From a virus, in the IMG/VR virus record IMGVR_UViG_3300042563_002309, positions 62,001 through 126,000 of that record: DNA of 64,000 nt. One strand, given 5' to 3'. Under the pieces are notes generated by a model. The model worked only from the letters and a program-made list of their open reading frames with translations. It had not been told where the DNA came from and did not search any database. Below, piece by piece: positions 46,071-54,362 of this stretch. Position numbers and translations under genes: made by a program. The stretch's first letter is position 1. Every line of letters begins with the position of its first letter.

Positions 46071-46436
46071 ATGACAATTTTAACATCAATTATTTTAGTG
46101 TTAGTTATAGTAGCAGGAACAGCATTCCTTGCATACTATATGCAAAGAGGAACAAAGCCCTTAAAAGAATTTAAAATGGACTTTGACAACAACAAAGAAG
46201 CTCAAGAGTTAGTAGAGTTATCTAAAGAATTGTACAATAAAGACTTACGTCCTATTGTAGCAAAGAAAGCACCTAAGAAAGACAAAGTAACAGAGCAGGT
46301 AGAGTCTATGAAAAAAGTAGTAGAAGCACACGATACTTTGGTAGAAGAGATTAACAAAATATCTCCAGAAGTAACAGCAGTAGTAGAAGCAGCAAAGCCA
46401 AAGAAAAAAAGAAAGTACTACCCTAAGAAAAAATAA
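46071..46436 (+). CDS. Membrane protein with Lys-rich tail
   Basis: 121 residues: a membrane span at about 4-24, then a helical region and a highly basic C terminus (AAKPKKKRKYYPKKK). It could tether DNA or RNA to the membrane; not recognised. Confidence 0.55.
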   Translation: MTILTSIILVLVIVAGTAFLAYYMQRGTKPLKEFKMDFDNNKEAQELVELSKELYNKDLRPIVAKKAPKKDKVTEQVESMKKVVEAHDTLVEEINKISPEVTAVVEAAKPKKKRKYYPKKK

Positions 46437-46448
46437 TACGTAAAGTGT

Positions 46449-46727
46449 ATGTCAGACTCAATAAAAAAATATCAAGAGTTACTAGAAGAAGGTAGAACGT
46501 TTACCGTTACAGCACATCAGAGAAGTACTATGACCATCATAGAGATACTTCGTGCTTCCGATTGTGCCGGTAATATGAAAACACTTCTAGAGAAAGCAAC
46601 AGACATATGCAAAAAAAGTCCGAACCTTACCCCGGCCACTGTATTTCAAATTGCAGGTGATGAGGTAAAGGTAGACGAGTTATGTGGTAAAGAAAAACAA
46701 GAACAATGGAACAACAACCAAGAATGA
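46449..46727 (+). CDS. Protein of unknown function
   Basis: 92 residues, helical, with three cysteines. It overlaps the next gene by 22 bases. Not recognised. Confidence 0.5.
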   Translation: MSDSIKKYQELLEEGRTFTVTAHQRSTMTIIEILRASDCAGNMKTLLEKATDICKKSPNLTPATVFQIAGDEVKVDELCGKEKQEQWNNNQE

Positions 46728-46942
46728 ATCTATCGATTGATCAAACACTTCCGGTAGAGTGCGAAAAATGTAACCATACATTTTTTGAAGAAGCTCTTCA
46801 CATTAGAAAGGCAAGTGGAATCCTTACAGGAACAGGTCAAACAACCTACATGCCTATTCCGGTATTTGCGTGCAAGGCCTGCGGCCATGTCAATACTGAG
46901 TTCCTTCCAAAGGAATTAAAGCACATGAATATAGGAGAGTAA
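46706..46942 (+). CDS. Zinc-ribbon protein
   Basis: 78 residues with CEKC and CKAC pairs about 35 residues apart flanking a beta-rich insert (FFEEALHIRK...TTYMPIPVFA). Similar small zinc ribbons occur in many phages; role unknown. Confidence 0.6.
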   Translation: MEQQPRMNLSIDQTLPVECEKCNHTFFEEALHIRKASGILTGTGQTTYMPIPVFACKACGHVNTEFLPKELKHMNIGE

Positions 46943-46963
46943 GAGAGACTTTACTTAAACATC

Positions 46964-46989
46964 AAAGAGGCCTTGTGCCTCTTTTTTTT
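46964..46989 (+). terminator. Intrinsic terminator
   Basis: AAAGAGGC (46964-46971), loop CTTGT, GCCTCTTT (46977-46984) with a T8 run. It separates the zinc-ribbon operon from the lysis cassette. Confidence 0.85.
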
Positions 46990-47020
46990 GTGCTATTTAT
47001 TAGAAATTAAACCAGTTACT

Positions 47021-47329
47021 ATGAAAAATTTGTTATTACCAATTAGTTACATCTTAACTAAACTAAATAATTATTTTATGGGATTTTTCAGTATCTTTAA
47101 AAAATCAAATGATTACAACGAGAAAGTTGTAATTGGATTCATGTCGTTCATGGTAATGGTAATTGCAATTGCAGTAGACCTTGTAACAGGTTACCTAGGT
47201 AAAGCGTTAGAATTAAACGAGTACATCTTTGATGCATTTATGTACATCACATTAGGTTCATTCCTTCCAGATGTATTAGAGAAGTTTGCAGCAATGAAAA
47301 ACGGAAACAAATCAAATAACGAAGAATAA
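47021..47329 (+). CDS. Two-span membrane protein of the lysis cassette
   Basis: 102 residues from the ATG at 47021; an earlier in-frame ATG lies in the terminator, and a later ATG at 47078 is also possible. Hydrophobic segments at about 36-58 and 65-82. Located directly before the endolysin, so a holin or antiholin is plausible; a better holin match is the gene at 47963. Confidence 0.55.
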   Translation: MKNLLLPISYILTKLNNYFMGFFSIFKKSNDYNEKVVIGFMSFMVMVIAIAVDLVTGYLGKALELNEYIFDAFMYITLGSFLPDVLEKFAAMKNGNKSNNEE

Positions 47330-47339
47330 AAATTAGATT

Positions 47340-47951
47340 ATGAGCTTAAAAAGTTTACAAGAAAAGATCGGAGTAGCTGCAGATGGAGCTTTCGGTCCTG
47401 GAACAATGAAAAAAGCAATGGAGTTTTACAAACTAACACCAGTTAGAGCGGCTCACTTCTTTGCTCAAACGTCACACGAATCAGGAGGATTTAAAGCATT
47501 CTCTGAAAACTTAAACTACTCAGCACAAGGACTTCAAGGTATCTTTGGAAAATACTTTCCAGGTAACTTAGAAGAGTCTTACGCTAGAAATCCAGAGAAG
47601 ATTGCCAATAGAGTTTACGCATCTAGAATGGGTAACGGTGATGAAAAATCAGGAGATGGTTTCAAATTTAGAGGAAGAGGTGCTCTTCAATTAACTGGTA
47701 AAGAAAACTACGCAGCATTTGCTAAGTATTTAAACAAGCCAGAAATTATGACTAATCCAGACTTAGTAGCAACAACTTATTCATTTGAATCAGCAATGTT
47801 CTTCTTTGACAAAAATAAATTGTGGGAGATATGCGACAAAGGAATTAATGATGCAGCCATATTAGCTCTTACAAAAAGAATTAACGGGGGTACTCACGGA
47901 TTAGCAGATCGTTCAGAGAAAACTAAAAAGTATTACGAATACGTTAAATAG
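47340..47951 (+). CDS. Endolysin, GH19 chitinase-like
   Basis: 203 residues. LQEKIGVAADGAFGPGTMKKAM at the N terminus is a short peptidoglycan-binding motif. The catalytic domain has TSHESGGF with E47 and GRGALQLTGKENY, the GH19 lysozyme signature. No signal peptide, so it needs the holin. Likely cleaves host peptidoglycan at lysis. Confidence 0.88.
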   Translation: MSLKSLQEKIGVAADGAFGPGTMKKAMEFYKLTPVRAAHFFAQTSHESGGFKAFSENLNYSAQGLQGIFGKYFPGNLEESYARNPEKIANRVYASRMGNGDEKSGDGFKFRGRGALQLTGKENYAAFAKYLNKPEIMTNPDLVATTYSFESAMFFFDKNKLWEICDKGINDAAILALTKRINGGTHGLADRSEKTKKYYEYVK

Positions 47952-47962
47952 GTAAATATAAG

Positions 47963-48388
47963 ATGAAAACTTCACTATTAATTACATTATCATTGACAAC
48001 AGCATTAGCATTTATTGGTACATATTTTATGCACCTAACAGCCGATAACATCGAGCAATTCCTAGCAGTAGGATTGGTTGTCTTTGCTGATGGCTTCTTT
48101 GGCATATGGGCCGGAGTTAAGAGAGAAGGATTTCAGACTTGTAAAGCATTAAGTGTATTAAAGACATTTGGTTTCTGGACAGTAATGCTGGCAGCCATCT
48201 TATCAATAGAAAAAGGATTTACTGGAACATCTTGGTTGAGTGAAACCATTATGGCTCCTTTCTTAGTGTTCCAGTTAGTCTCTATATTGAAAAATGCCTC
48301 AATGGTAGGTATAGTTAAAAACGAACTAGTAACACAAATACTAGACAGATTAGATAAACACAAAGGAGACAGAGATGTTACAAAATAA
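47963..48388 (+). CDS. Phage holin (holin-4-like)
   Basis: 141 residues with about four hydrophobic segments. FADGFFGIWAGVKREGFQTCKA followed by a membrane segment reading FGFWTVMLAAILSIEKGF resembles the Phage_holin_4 (toxin secretion/lysis) family. It overlaps the i-spanin candidate by 14 bases. Makes the pore that releases endolysin. Confidence 0.75.
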   Translation: MKTSLLITLSLTTALAFIGTYFMHLTADNIEQFLAVGLVVFADGFFGIWAGVKREGFQTCKALSVLKTFGFWTVMLAAILSIEKGFTGTSWLSETIMAPFLVFQLVSILKNASMVGIVKNELVTQILDRLDKHKGDRDVTK

Positions 48389-48728
48389 GCAAAACTTATT
48401 ATTGGTTATAGTAATTGTATTAATAGGTTATAATATATTTACTACAAACAGTATTAGAACAGACGTTAAAGGATATGAAGCCAGAATAGATTCAGTCCAA
48501 ACTAAAATTGATTCAGCACAAGTAATCAATAAACAAATCGATGTTAAGATCGATTCAGTAAAAGAAAATGTAATTTCTATTACAAAAGAAATACACCACA
48601 TAGATAATACCATAACAATTGTAAAAAAACAAACAGATGAAAAAATTAATACTGTTGATAAGTTTTCTAATGCTGAGCTTGAATTCTTTTTCACAAACAG
48701 ATACCACCAAGGTAACACTGCCAACTAA
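48375..48728 (+). CDS. Inner-membrane spanin candidate
   Basis: 117 residues: one N-terminal membrane span (about 8-24) and a long coiled coil with repeated ID-SV units, the layout of an i-spanin. Its last 92 bases contain the start of the next gene in another frame, as Rz/Rz1 pairs do. Confidence 0.6.
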   Translation: MLQNKQNLLLVIVIVLIGYNIFTTNSIRTDVKGYEARIDSVQTKIDSAQVINKQIDVKIDSVKENVISITKEIHHIDNTITIVKKQTDEKINTVDKFSNAELEFFFTNRYHQGNTAN

Positions 48729-49035
48729 GGTAGTAAGACTAGCAGCAAAAGATTTAGTTCGCTATGATGGATGTAAGGTAGAATTAAAACTTACTCAAGA
48801 TAAAGTAATTAAATTACAGGAAAGAGAAGTACAAAAAGATACTATCATCAACTTCTTAACTGTTAAAGATAAGAACAATCAGTTCATCATTGGACAGAAA
48901 GATGTTCAAATTGGAGAGTACAAAGGAATGACTGATGACTTAAAGAAAGAATTAAAAGGTCAAAGGAATAAAACATTCTGGTATAAAGTGTTAGCTTTTG
49001 TAAGCATATCCACAACACTATACTTCGCAAAATAA
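48637..49035 (+). CDS. Exported spanin-partner candidate
   Basis: 132 residues with a signal peptide (cleavage near LNSFSQ), a helical middle, and a C-terminal hydrophobic segment (FWYKVLAFVSISTTLYFA). It begins inside the preceding gene. No lipobox Cys at the cleavage site, so it is not a classical o-spanin lipoprotein; anchoring through the C-terminal segment would be unusual. Confidence 0.55.
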   Translation: MKKLILLISFLMLSLNSFSQTDTTKVTLPTKVVRLAAKDLVRYDGCKVELKLTQDKVIKLQEREVQKDTIINFLTVKDKNNQFIIGQKDVQIGEYKGMTDDLKKELKGQRNKTFWYKVLAFVSISTTLYFAK

Positions 49036-49042
49036 ATTAAAT

Positions 49043-49069
49043 AAGGCTTGTTTTTACAGGCCTTTTTTC
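49043..49069 (+). terminator. Terminator hairpin fused to a promoter
   Basis: AAGGCTTG (49043-49050), loop TTTTTA, CAGGCCTT (49057-49064) and T run. It closes the lysis cassette. Confidence 0.75.
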
Positions 49070-49078
49070 TTATATTAT
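49048..49078 (+). promoter_or_regulatory. Bacteroidota-type promoter
   Basis: TTG at 49048-49050, 20 bases, TATATTAT at 49071-49078, 20 bases before the ATG at 49099. Confidence 0.68.
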
Positions 49079-49098
49079 AGTTATATAAAAATGTTATT

Positions 49099-49368
49099 AT
49101 GAACGACAGAGAAGCGATCTTTACTATTGACGAGCCAAGTCAAAAGAAAGAACTAGTAAACCATCCAAACCATTACGGAGGAAAAGATAATCCCTACGAA
49201 GCCATAAAAGTTATTGAAGCCTGGAATTTAGGTTTCTGTTTAGGAAATACCGTTAAGTATATTGCCAGAGCTGGAAAGAAAGATGCTACAGTTCAAGAGC
49301 TTGAAAAAGCTTTATGGTACTTAGAAAGAGAAATCAAAAAACTAAAGGATGGTAAAAAAAACTCTTAA
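49099..49368 (+). CDS. DUF3310 protein
   Basis: 89 residues. NHPNHYGG, then EAIKVIEAWNLGFCLGNTVKYIARAG and ELEKALWYLEREI are the conserved features of DUF3310, a small phage protein often described as a nucleotide kinase-like protein. Role unproven. It overlaps the nuclease gene by 20 bases. Confidence 0.85.
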   Translation: MNDREAIFTIDEPSQKKELVNHPNHYGGKDNPYEAIKVIEAWNLGFCLGNTVKYIARAGKKDATVQELEKALWYLEREIKKLKDGKKNS

Positions 49369-50290
49369 ACAGGTAAGCCTGATAAGAGACTTCTGTAATC
49401 CAGTTATAGATTACAATATCAGCAAATCCATATCGTATAGTCAGACCTTAGCATACAATACTTGTCCACACCAATGGGCATTGAAATATGTTAAAGGATT
49501 GCAAGAGTATAAGCCTTCCATTCATACAGTCTTTGGCACAGCAGTACATGAAGTAATGCAGGAATGGTTAACAGAACTCTATGAAGGAACAGTAAAGAAG
49601 TCAAATGAAATGAATTTGAATGCTCTTCTACTGGAGAAAATGCACACAATTTATGCTCACGAGAAAGAAAAGTACGGAAAACATTTCTCTACCTCTCAAG
49701 AGCTTTCTGAGTTTCATAATGATGGTATTGAAATTCTAGAGTACGTTCGTAAGAAACGCTCTGTTTACTTCGGTACCAAGTACTATAAGCTGGTTGGAGT
49801 AGAAATTCCTCTTATACATAAAATATCTGACAATGTTTTCTTCAAAGGGTATATCGATATTGTTCTCTACGATGACCAAGACGATAAGTATATCATTTTA
49901 GATATCAAAACATCAACTTCAGGATGGAATGACTACGCAAAGAAAGATGATAAAAAGCTAGCACAGTTACTTCTTTATAAAGAATTCCTAGCAAGACAAT
50001 TTGATATAGATGTTGATAAGGTAGATGTAAAATATTTTATTGTAAAGAGAAAGGTTCCTAAAGATCCAGAATTTGCAGCAATGGGTAGAAGAGTTCAAGA
50101 GTTTGTACCTCCATCAGGAAAGATTAAAAGAGGTCAAGCCACTACAGCACTTACAAAATTTATTAACGATGCTTTTGATAGTCATGGACAGTACATCGAT
50201 AAAGAGTACGACAAGACTCCTTCAAGATCAAATTGTATGTTCTGTGAATTTAAAGGAACAGAGCACTGTCATGCAGGTGTTTTAGGATAA
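49349..50290 (+). CDS. Cas4/RecB-like PD-(D/E)XK exonuclease
   Basis: 313 residues. SYSQTLAYNTCPHQWALKYV with C39, GTAVHEVMQEWL (His of the family), FFKGYIDIVLYD and YIILDIKTSTSGW (D, D-x-K) form the nuclease core. C296, C299 and C307 at the end complete a four-cysteine iron-sulfur site with C39, as in Cas4 and AddB-type nucleases. Likely role in end resection or recombination during replication. No CRISPR array or Cas1/2 is present nearby, so it is not an adaptation gene. Confidence 0.85.
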   Translation: MVKKTLKQVSLIRDFCNPVIDYNISKSISYSQTLAYNTCPHQWALKYVKGLQEYKPSIHTVFGTAVHEVMQEWLTELYEGTVKKSNEMNLNALLLEKMHTIYAHEKEKYGKHFSTSQELSEFHNDGIEILEYVRKKRSVYFGTKYYKLVGVEIPLIHKISDNVFFKGYIDIVLYDDQDDKYIILDIKTSTSGWNDYAKKDDKKLAQLLLYKEFLARQFDIDVDKVDVKYFIVKRKVPKDPEFAAMGRRVQEFVPPSGKIKRGQATTALTKFINDAFDSHGQYIDKEYDKTPSRSNCMFCEFKGTEHCHAGVLG

Positions 50291-50325
50291 GGGTATATTT
50301 ATATATACATATAATTATATAAACA

Positions 50326-50508
50326 ATGAACACTAAAAAATTAACATCGGTTAAGGTAGAAGAAGATCTTCTACAGGAATTTAAAGAACAGTGCGTAAGG
50401 CATAAATTTTCTCTACAAAAGCTTGTAGACAGAGCAATTTTTTTATATCTTACAGAAGATAACTTCAAGCAAAAGTTACACACACAAACAAATATTAAAT
50501 TAAAATAG
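50326..50508 (+). CDS. Ribbon-helix-helix protein
   Basis: 60 residues: LTSVKVEEDLLQEFKEQCVRH then FSLQKLVDRAIFLYL fits the ribbon-helix-helix DNA-binding fold. A TATATTTA at 50293-50300 precedes it without a good TTG, and the start is 26 bases later. May regulate its own unit or the glycan cluster that begins 4 bases after it. Confidence 0.7.
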   Translation: MNTKKLTSVKVEEDLLQEFKEQCVRHKFSLQKLVDRAIFLYLTEDNFKQKLHTQTNIKLK

Positions 50509-50512
50509 TTAC

Positions 50513-51955
50513 ATGAAAGAAAAATTTCGTTATGTTAAGAAGGAGGATCGTAAAAAGATTCTCTTGTTATGCGATGATATTAGGATGCATTCCGGTATCG
50601 CAACTATGGCCAGAGAGATTGTTGTAGGAACATCTCACCACTTTAATTGGGTCAATTTAGGAGCAGCTATCAATCATCCAGAAGCAGGTAAAGCATTTAA
50701 TATCTCAGCTGAGGTAGGAAAGTTAAACGGTATAGAAGATGCTGATGTAAAGGTAATTCCTAACAATGGTTATGGAGATGCTATGCAAATAAGAAATTTA
50801 ATTGCTCAAGAAAAACCAGACGCTATTTTTATATTTACTGATCCAAGATACTGGACTTGGTTGTTTGAAATAGAAAGAGAGATTAGAAATGAAATTCCTT
50901 TAATGTATTTAAACATTTGGGATGACTATCCAGCACCTCTGTATAATAAACCTTACTACGAGTCATGTGACTTATTGATGGCAATCTCAAAACAAACTAA
51001 AAATATTAATGAAATAGTTTTAGGAGAAGCAGCTAAGGGTAAGCTACTTAAGTATGTTCCTCATGGAATAAACGATAAGCATTTCTTTCCTATGACTTCA
51101 GTAGATGAATTAGAAACACTAGGTAAATTTAAGAAAGACTTATTCCAAGGAAAAGATATCGAGTTCGTAGCATTCTTCAACTCTAGAAACATTAGAAGAA
51201 AATCTCCAGGAGATGTAATTCTTTCTTATAGAATGTTCTGTGATTTGATCGGAGAAGAGAAAGCTAAGAAATGTGCCCTTGTAATGCATACACAAGCTGT
51301 AGATGAAAATGGTACAGATCTTTATGCAGTAAGAGAAGCAATTTGTGATGACAGTTATGTAAATGTATTCTTCTCACAAGAGAGATTAGATACTCCACAT
51401 ATGAACTTACTGTATAATATAGCAGACGTTGGAATGCTTATCACTTCAAATGAAGGATGGGGGTTGTCTTTAACTGAAACTATGATGGCTGGTAAGATGA
51501 TTATTGCCAACGTAACAGGTGGTATGCAAGATCAAATGAGATTTACAGATGAGAACGGTAAGTGGATTGACTTCACTTCAGACTTCCCTTCTAATCATAG
51601 AGGAACATATAAGGAGTGTGGTGAGTGGGCAGTCCCTGTATTCCCTTCAAACATTTCAATGGTAGGCTCAGTTCCAACTCCTTATATCTTTGATGATAGA
51701 TGTCGACCAGAAGATGTAGCTAAAGCTTTAGAAGAAGTTTACAACATGGGTAAAGAGGAAAGAAACAGAAGAGGAGCACTAGCAAGAGAATGGGTAACAT
51801 CAGATGAATCAGGAATGTCAGCACGTCAGATGTGTGAGAATGTACTTGATTCAATGGATGAAACATTTGAGAAGTTTGTTCCTAGAACTAGATTTGATCT
51901 TTACAAAATAGAGGACCGACCAAAAAAATATATCACACATAAATTAATATACTAG
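50513..51955 (+). CDS. Glycosyltransferase, GT4-like
   Basis: 480 residues, GT-B type: an N-terminal KILLLCDDIRMHSGIATMAR nucleotide-fold start, and in the C-terminal half SNEGWGLSLTETMMAGK, the E-x7-E donor-binding region. First gene of an 11-kb run of sugar genes. Acceptor unknown. Confidence 0.85.
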   Translation: MKEKFRYVKKEDRKKILLLCDDIRMHSGIATMAREIVVGTSHHFNWVNLGAAINHPEAGKAFNISAEVGKLNGIEDADVKVIPNNGYGDAMQIRNLIAQEKPDAIFIFTDPRYWTWLFEIEREIRNEIPLMYLNIWDDYPAPLYNKPYYESCDLLMAISKQTKNINEIVLGEAAKGKLLKYVPHGINDKHFFPMTSVDELETLGKFKKDLFQGKDIEFVAFFNSRNIRRKSPGDVILSYRMFCDLIGEEKAKKCALVMHTQAVDENGTDLYAVREAICDDSYVNVFFSQERLDTPHMNLLYNIADVGMLITSNEGWGLSLTETMMAGKMIIANVTGGMQDQMRFTDENGKWIDFTSDFPSNHRGTYKECGEWAVPVFPSNISMVGSVPTPYIFDDRCRPEDVAKALEEVYNMGKEERNRRGALAREWVTSDESGMSARQMCENVLDSMDETFEKFVPRTRFDLYKIEDRPKKYITHKLIY

Positions 51956-51957
51956 TT

Positions 51958-53271
51958 ATGAGTAAACCTACATTAGTAGTAAGCTGCCCTATCGATACAT
52001 ATTCAGGATACGGAGCAAGAGCCAGAGACTTTGTACAATCGATTATCGATACAGATAAGTATGATGTTAGAATATTATCACAGAGATGGGGTAATACTAG
52101 ATTTGGATACTTAAAAGATCACGGAAATGAATCTCTACACTCTAGAGTTATTACACAACTAACACAACAACCAGACATCTGGATTCAAATTACAGTACCG
52201 AATGAATTCCAAAAGGTCGGTAAATATAATATTGGAGTAACAGCTGGTATTGAGACTACACTTTGTGATCCTTCCTGGGTACAGGGATGTAACAATATGG
52301 ACTTAGTTATTGTATCAGCACAACATGCTAAGAAAGTATTTGAAGAAAGTAAATTCAATATACAAGATGAAAAAACAGGTCAAGTAACAGGAGTAGTTGA
52401 ATTAAAAACTAAAGTTGAAGTAGTATTTGAAGGAGCTAATATAGAGAAGTATATGCCATTGGCATGGCCAGTAAAACTAGACTTAGATAGTATCGATGAA
52501 ATGTTTTGCTTTTTAGTAGTAGGACATTGGCTACCGGGAGTACTTGGAGAGGATAGAAAGAATATTGGATACACTATCAAAGCATTCCTTGAAACATTTA
52601 AGAATAAGAAATCAGCACCAGCACTTCTTTTAAAAGTACAAGCAGGATCAGGAACATCTATTATGGATAGAGAAGCTGTATTGGATAAAATTGATGAAAT
52701 AAAAAAAACTGTAAAAGGAAAGTTACCAAACATACATCTTCTACATGGAGAGCTATCTGATGCTGAGATGAATGAGCTATACAATCACGGTAAAGTAAAA
52801 GCAATGATCTCTCTAACAAAAGGAGAAGGATTTGGAAGACCTTTATTAGAGTTTAGTTTAGTAAACAAACCAATTATAGTATCAGGATGGTCAGGTCATA
52901 CAGACTTCTTAGATAATAAATTTACAAAACAAATAGGAGGTCAACTCACAAACGTACATCCTTCAGCTGCAATTGATAAGATGATACTAAGAGAAAGTCA
53001 ATGGTTTACACCGGATGATATGCTAGTAGGCAAGGCATTAAAAGATGTCTTTGAAGATTATAAACCATATAAGGAATTAGCAAAGAGACAGGGTCATAAG
53101 AGCAGAACTGAGTTCTCTTATGAGAAGATGAGAGAGACGCTAGATAACCTTCTAACACAGTACATTCCTGAGTTCCCTAAGCAAGTACAGTTAAAGCTAC
53201 CTACGCTTAAGAAAATAGAATTACCACAGGCTAATAAAGTTGAAATACCAAGGCTTAAAAAAATAGAATAA
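51958..53271 (+). CDS. Glycosyltransferase, GT4-like
   Basis: 437 residues. Starts with a SCPIDTYSGYGARARDFV fold segment and has SLTKGEGFGRPLLEFSLVNKP as the donor-binding region. The C terminus carries three copies of a KLP-x-LKKIE-like repeat (about 415-437), which may mediate contacts. Two bases after the preceding gene. Confidence 0.82.
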   Translation: MSKPTLVVSCPIDTYSGYGARARDFVQSIIDTDKYDVRILSQRWGNTRFGYLKDHGNESLHSRVITQLTQQPDIWIQITVPNEFQKVGKYNIGVTAGIETTLCDPSWVQGCNNMDLVIVSAQHAKKVFEESKFNIQDEKTGQVTGVVELKTKVEVVFEGANIEKYMPLAWPVKLDLDSIDEMFCFLVVGHWLPGVLGEDRKNIGYTIKAFLETFKNKKSAPALLLKVQAGSGTSIMDREAVLDKIDEIKKTVKGKLPNIHLLHGELSDAEMNELYNHGKVKAMISLTKGEGFGRPLLEFSLVNKPIIVSGWSGHTDFLDNKFTKQIGGQLTNVHPSAAIDKMILRESQWFTPDDMLVGKALKDVFEDYKPYKELAKRQGHKSRTEFSYEKMRETLDNLLTQYIPEFPKQVQLKLPTLKKIELPQANKVEIPRLKKIE

Positions 53272-53729
53272 TGGAAGAAAAAATGTCAATCTGTCCACAC
53301 TGTGGAGGAAATGCTTGCTATGAACAAGCAGTAACAGAAGAAGTAACAACAAGCTTTTGCTTTGGTTGTGGATATTCAACTTCAACTCTAATGGTTGAAG
53401 GAGGAGATCTAGTAGCAAAAACACTAGAAGCATCACCAGAACTTTATAAAGATCTTATGTTTATTGACGAAGATAAGAGAGTATGGTTCCCTTCAACAGT
53501 TACTCTTCCTGGTAAGGGAATGGTATTCTTAGATGGTACAGCAAAAGAGAATTGGAAATGGGCTGCAGTAAACTCTATAGAGATTTTAGAAGAAGAGAAA
53601 TCTAAGTTCCCAAAAGGTCAAACAACTAAAATGGATATGAAAAATATTAAACATTTTGAGAAAGAAGACTTCATGGAAGCATTAGATGCTATAAACTTCT
53701 TTGATGTAGAAGTTGCAGAATCAAAATAG
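53271..53729 (+). CDS. Zinc-ribbon protein of unknown function
   Basis: 152 residues. CPHCGGNAC and CFGCGY near the N terminus make a zinc ribbon; the rest is a soluble acidic domain. Resembles small phage zinc proteins; its position inside the sugar cluster gives no clear clue. Confidence 0.6.
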   Translation: MEEKMSICPHCGGNACYEQAVTEEVTTSFCFGCGYSTSTLMVEGGDLVAKTLEASPELYKDLMFIDEDKRVWFPSTVTLPGKGMVFLDGTAKENWKWAAVNSIEILEEEKSKFPKGQTTKMDMKNIKHFEKEDFMEALDAINFFDVEVAESK

Positions 53730-53743
53730 ATTTCGTATATTTA
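53713..53743 (+). promoter_or_regulatory. Bacteroidota-type promoter inside the glycan cluster
   Basis: TTG at 53713-53715, 20 bases, TATATTTA at 53736-53743, four bases before the ATG at 53748, so nearly leaderless. Confidence 0.6.
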
Positions 53744-53747
53744 CAGT

Positions 53748-54362
53748 ATGAAAATAAGTTATGCAATAACAGTTTGTAATGAATTGGAGGAAGTGAAAAG
53801 ACTAGTCAACTTCCTCCTTTCACATAAACGAAAAGAAGACGAGATAGTAATCTTGTTTGATGAGAAGAACGGAACAGATGAAGTATTTGATTATATAGAA
53901 TCTCAAGTACACGACTGTGAAGTCTTCTGTGAAAAATTCGAAGGACACTTTGCCGATTGGAAGAACTTACTGACTTCACATTGTACAGGAAATTATATCT
54001 TCCAAATAGATGCTGATGAGATTCCTCATCTCAATTTAATTCAAAACCTACCTACACTGTTAGAGACTAACGATGTTGATATGCTCAGAATACCTAGAGT
54101 AAATACTGTAGAAGGACTAACTCAAGAACATATTCAGAAGTGGGGATGGAATGTAAATGAAAAAGGATGGGTGAACTGGGCTGATTGGCAAATGAGAATC
54201 TATAAGAATGTTCCTTACATTAAATGGGTTAATAAGGTACATGAAGTACTAGAAGGATTTAAGATCCATGGCATGCTTCCAGTAGAAGAGGAATGGGCTT
54301 TGTACCATCCAAAGACAATTGACAGACAAGAGAAACAAAACAACTACTACGATACATTATGA
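53748..54362 (+). CDS. Glycosyltransferase, GT2-like
   Basis: 204 residues, GT-A type: SYAITVCNELEEVKRLVNFLL at the start, IFQIDADEIPH as the D-x-D metal site, and a late W-x-N-x-VHE segment. Overlaps the aminotransferase by four bases. Confidence 0.82.
   Translation: MKISYAITVCNELEEVKRLVNFLLSHKRKEDEIVILFDEKNGTDEVFDYIESQVHDCEVFCEKFEGHFADWKNLLTSHCTGNYIFQIDADEIPHLNLIQNLPTLLETNDVDMLRIPRVNTVEGLTQEHIQKWGWNVNEKGWVNWADWQMRIYKNVPYIKWVNKVHEVLEGFKIHGMLPVEEEWALYHPKTIDRQEKQNNYYDTL

Noticed and set aside
48637-49035. Classical Rz1-type lipoprotein
   Set aside because: There is no cysteine at the predicted cleavage site, so a lipoprotein assignment is not supported.
49349-50290. CRISPR adaptation by the Cas4-like protein
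   Set aside because: No repeat-spacer array and no Cas1 or Cas2 is visible; stand-alone Cas4-like nucleases are common in phages.
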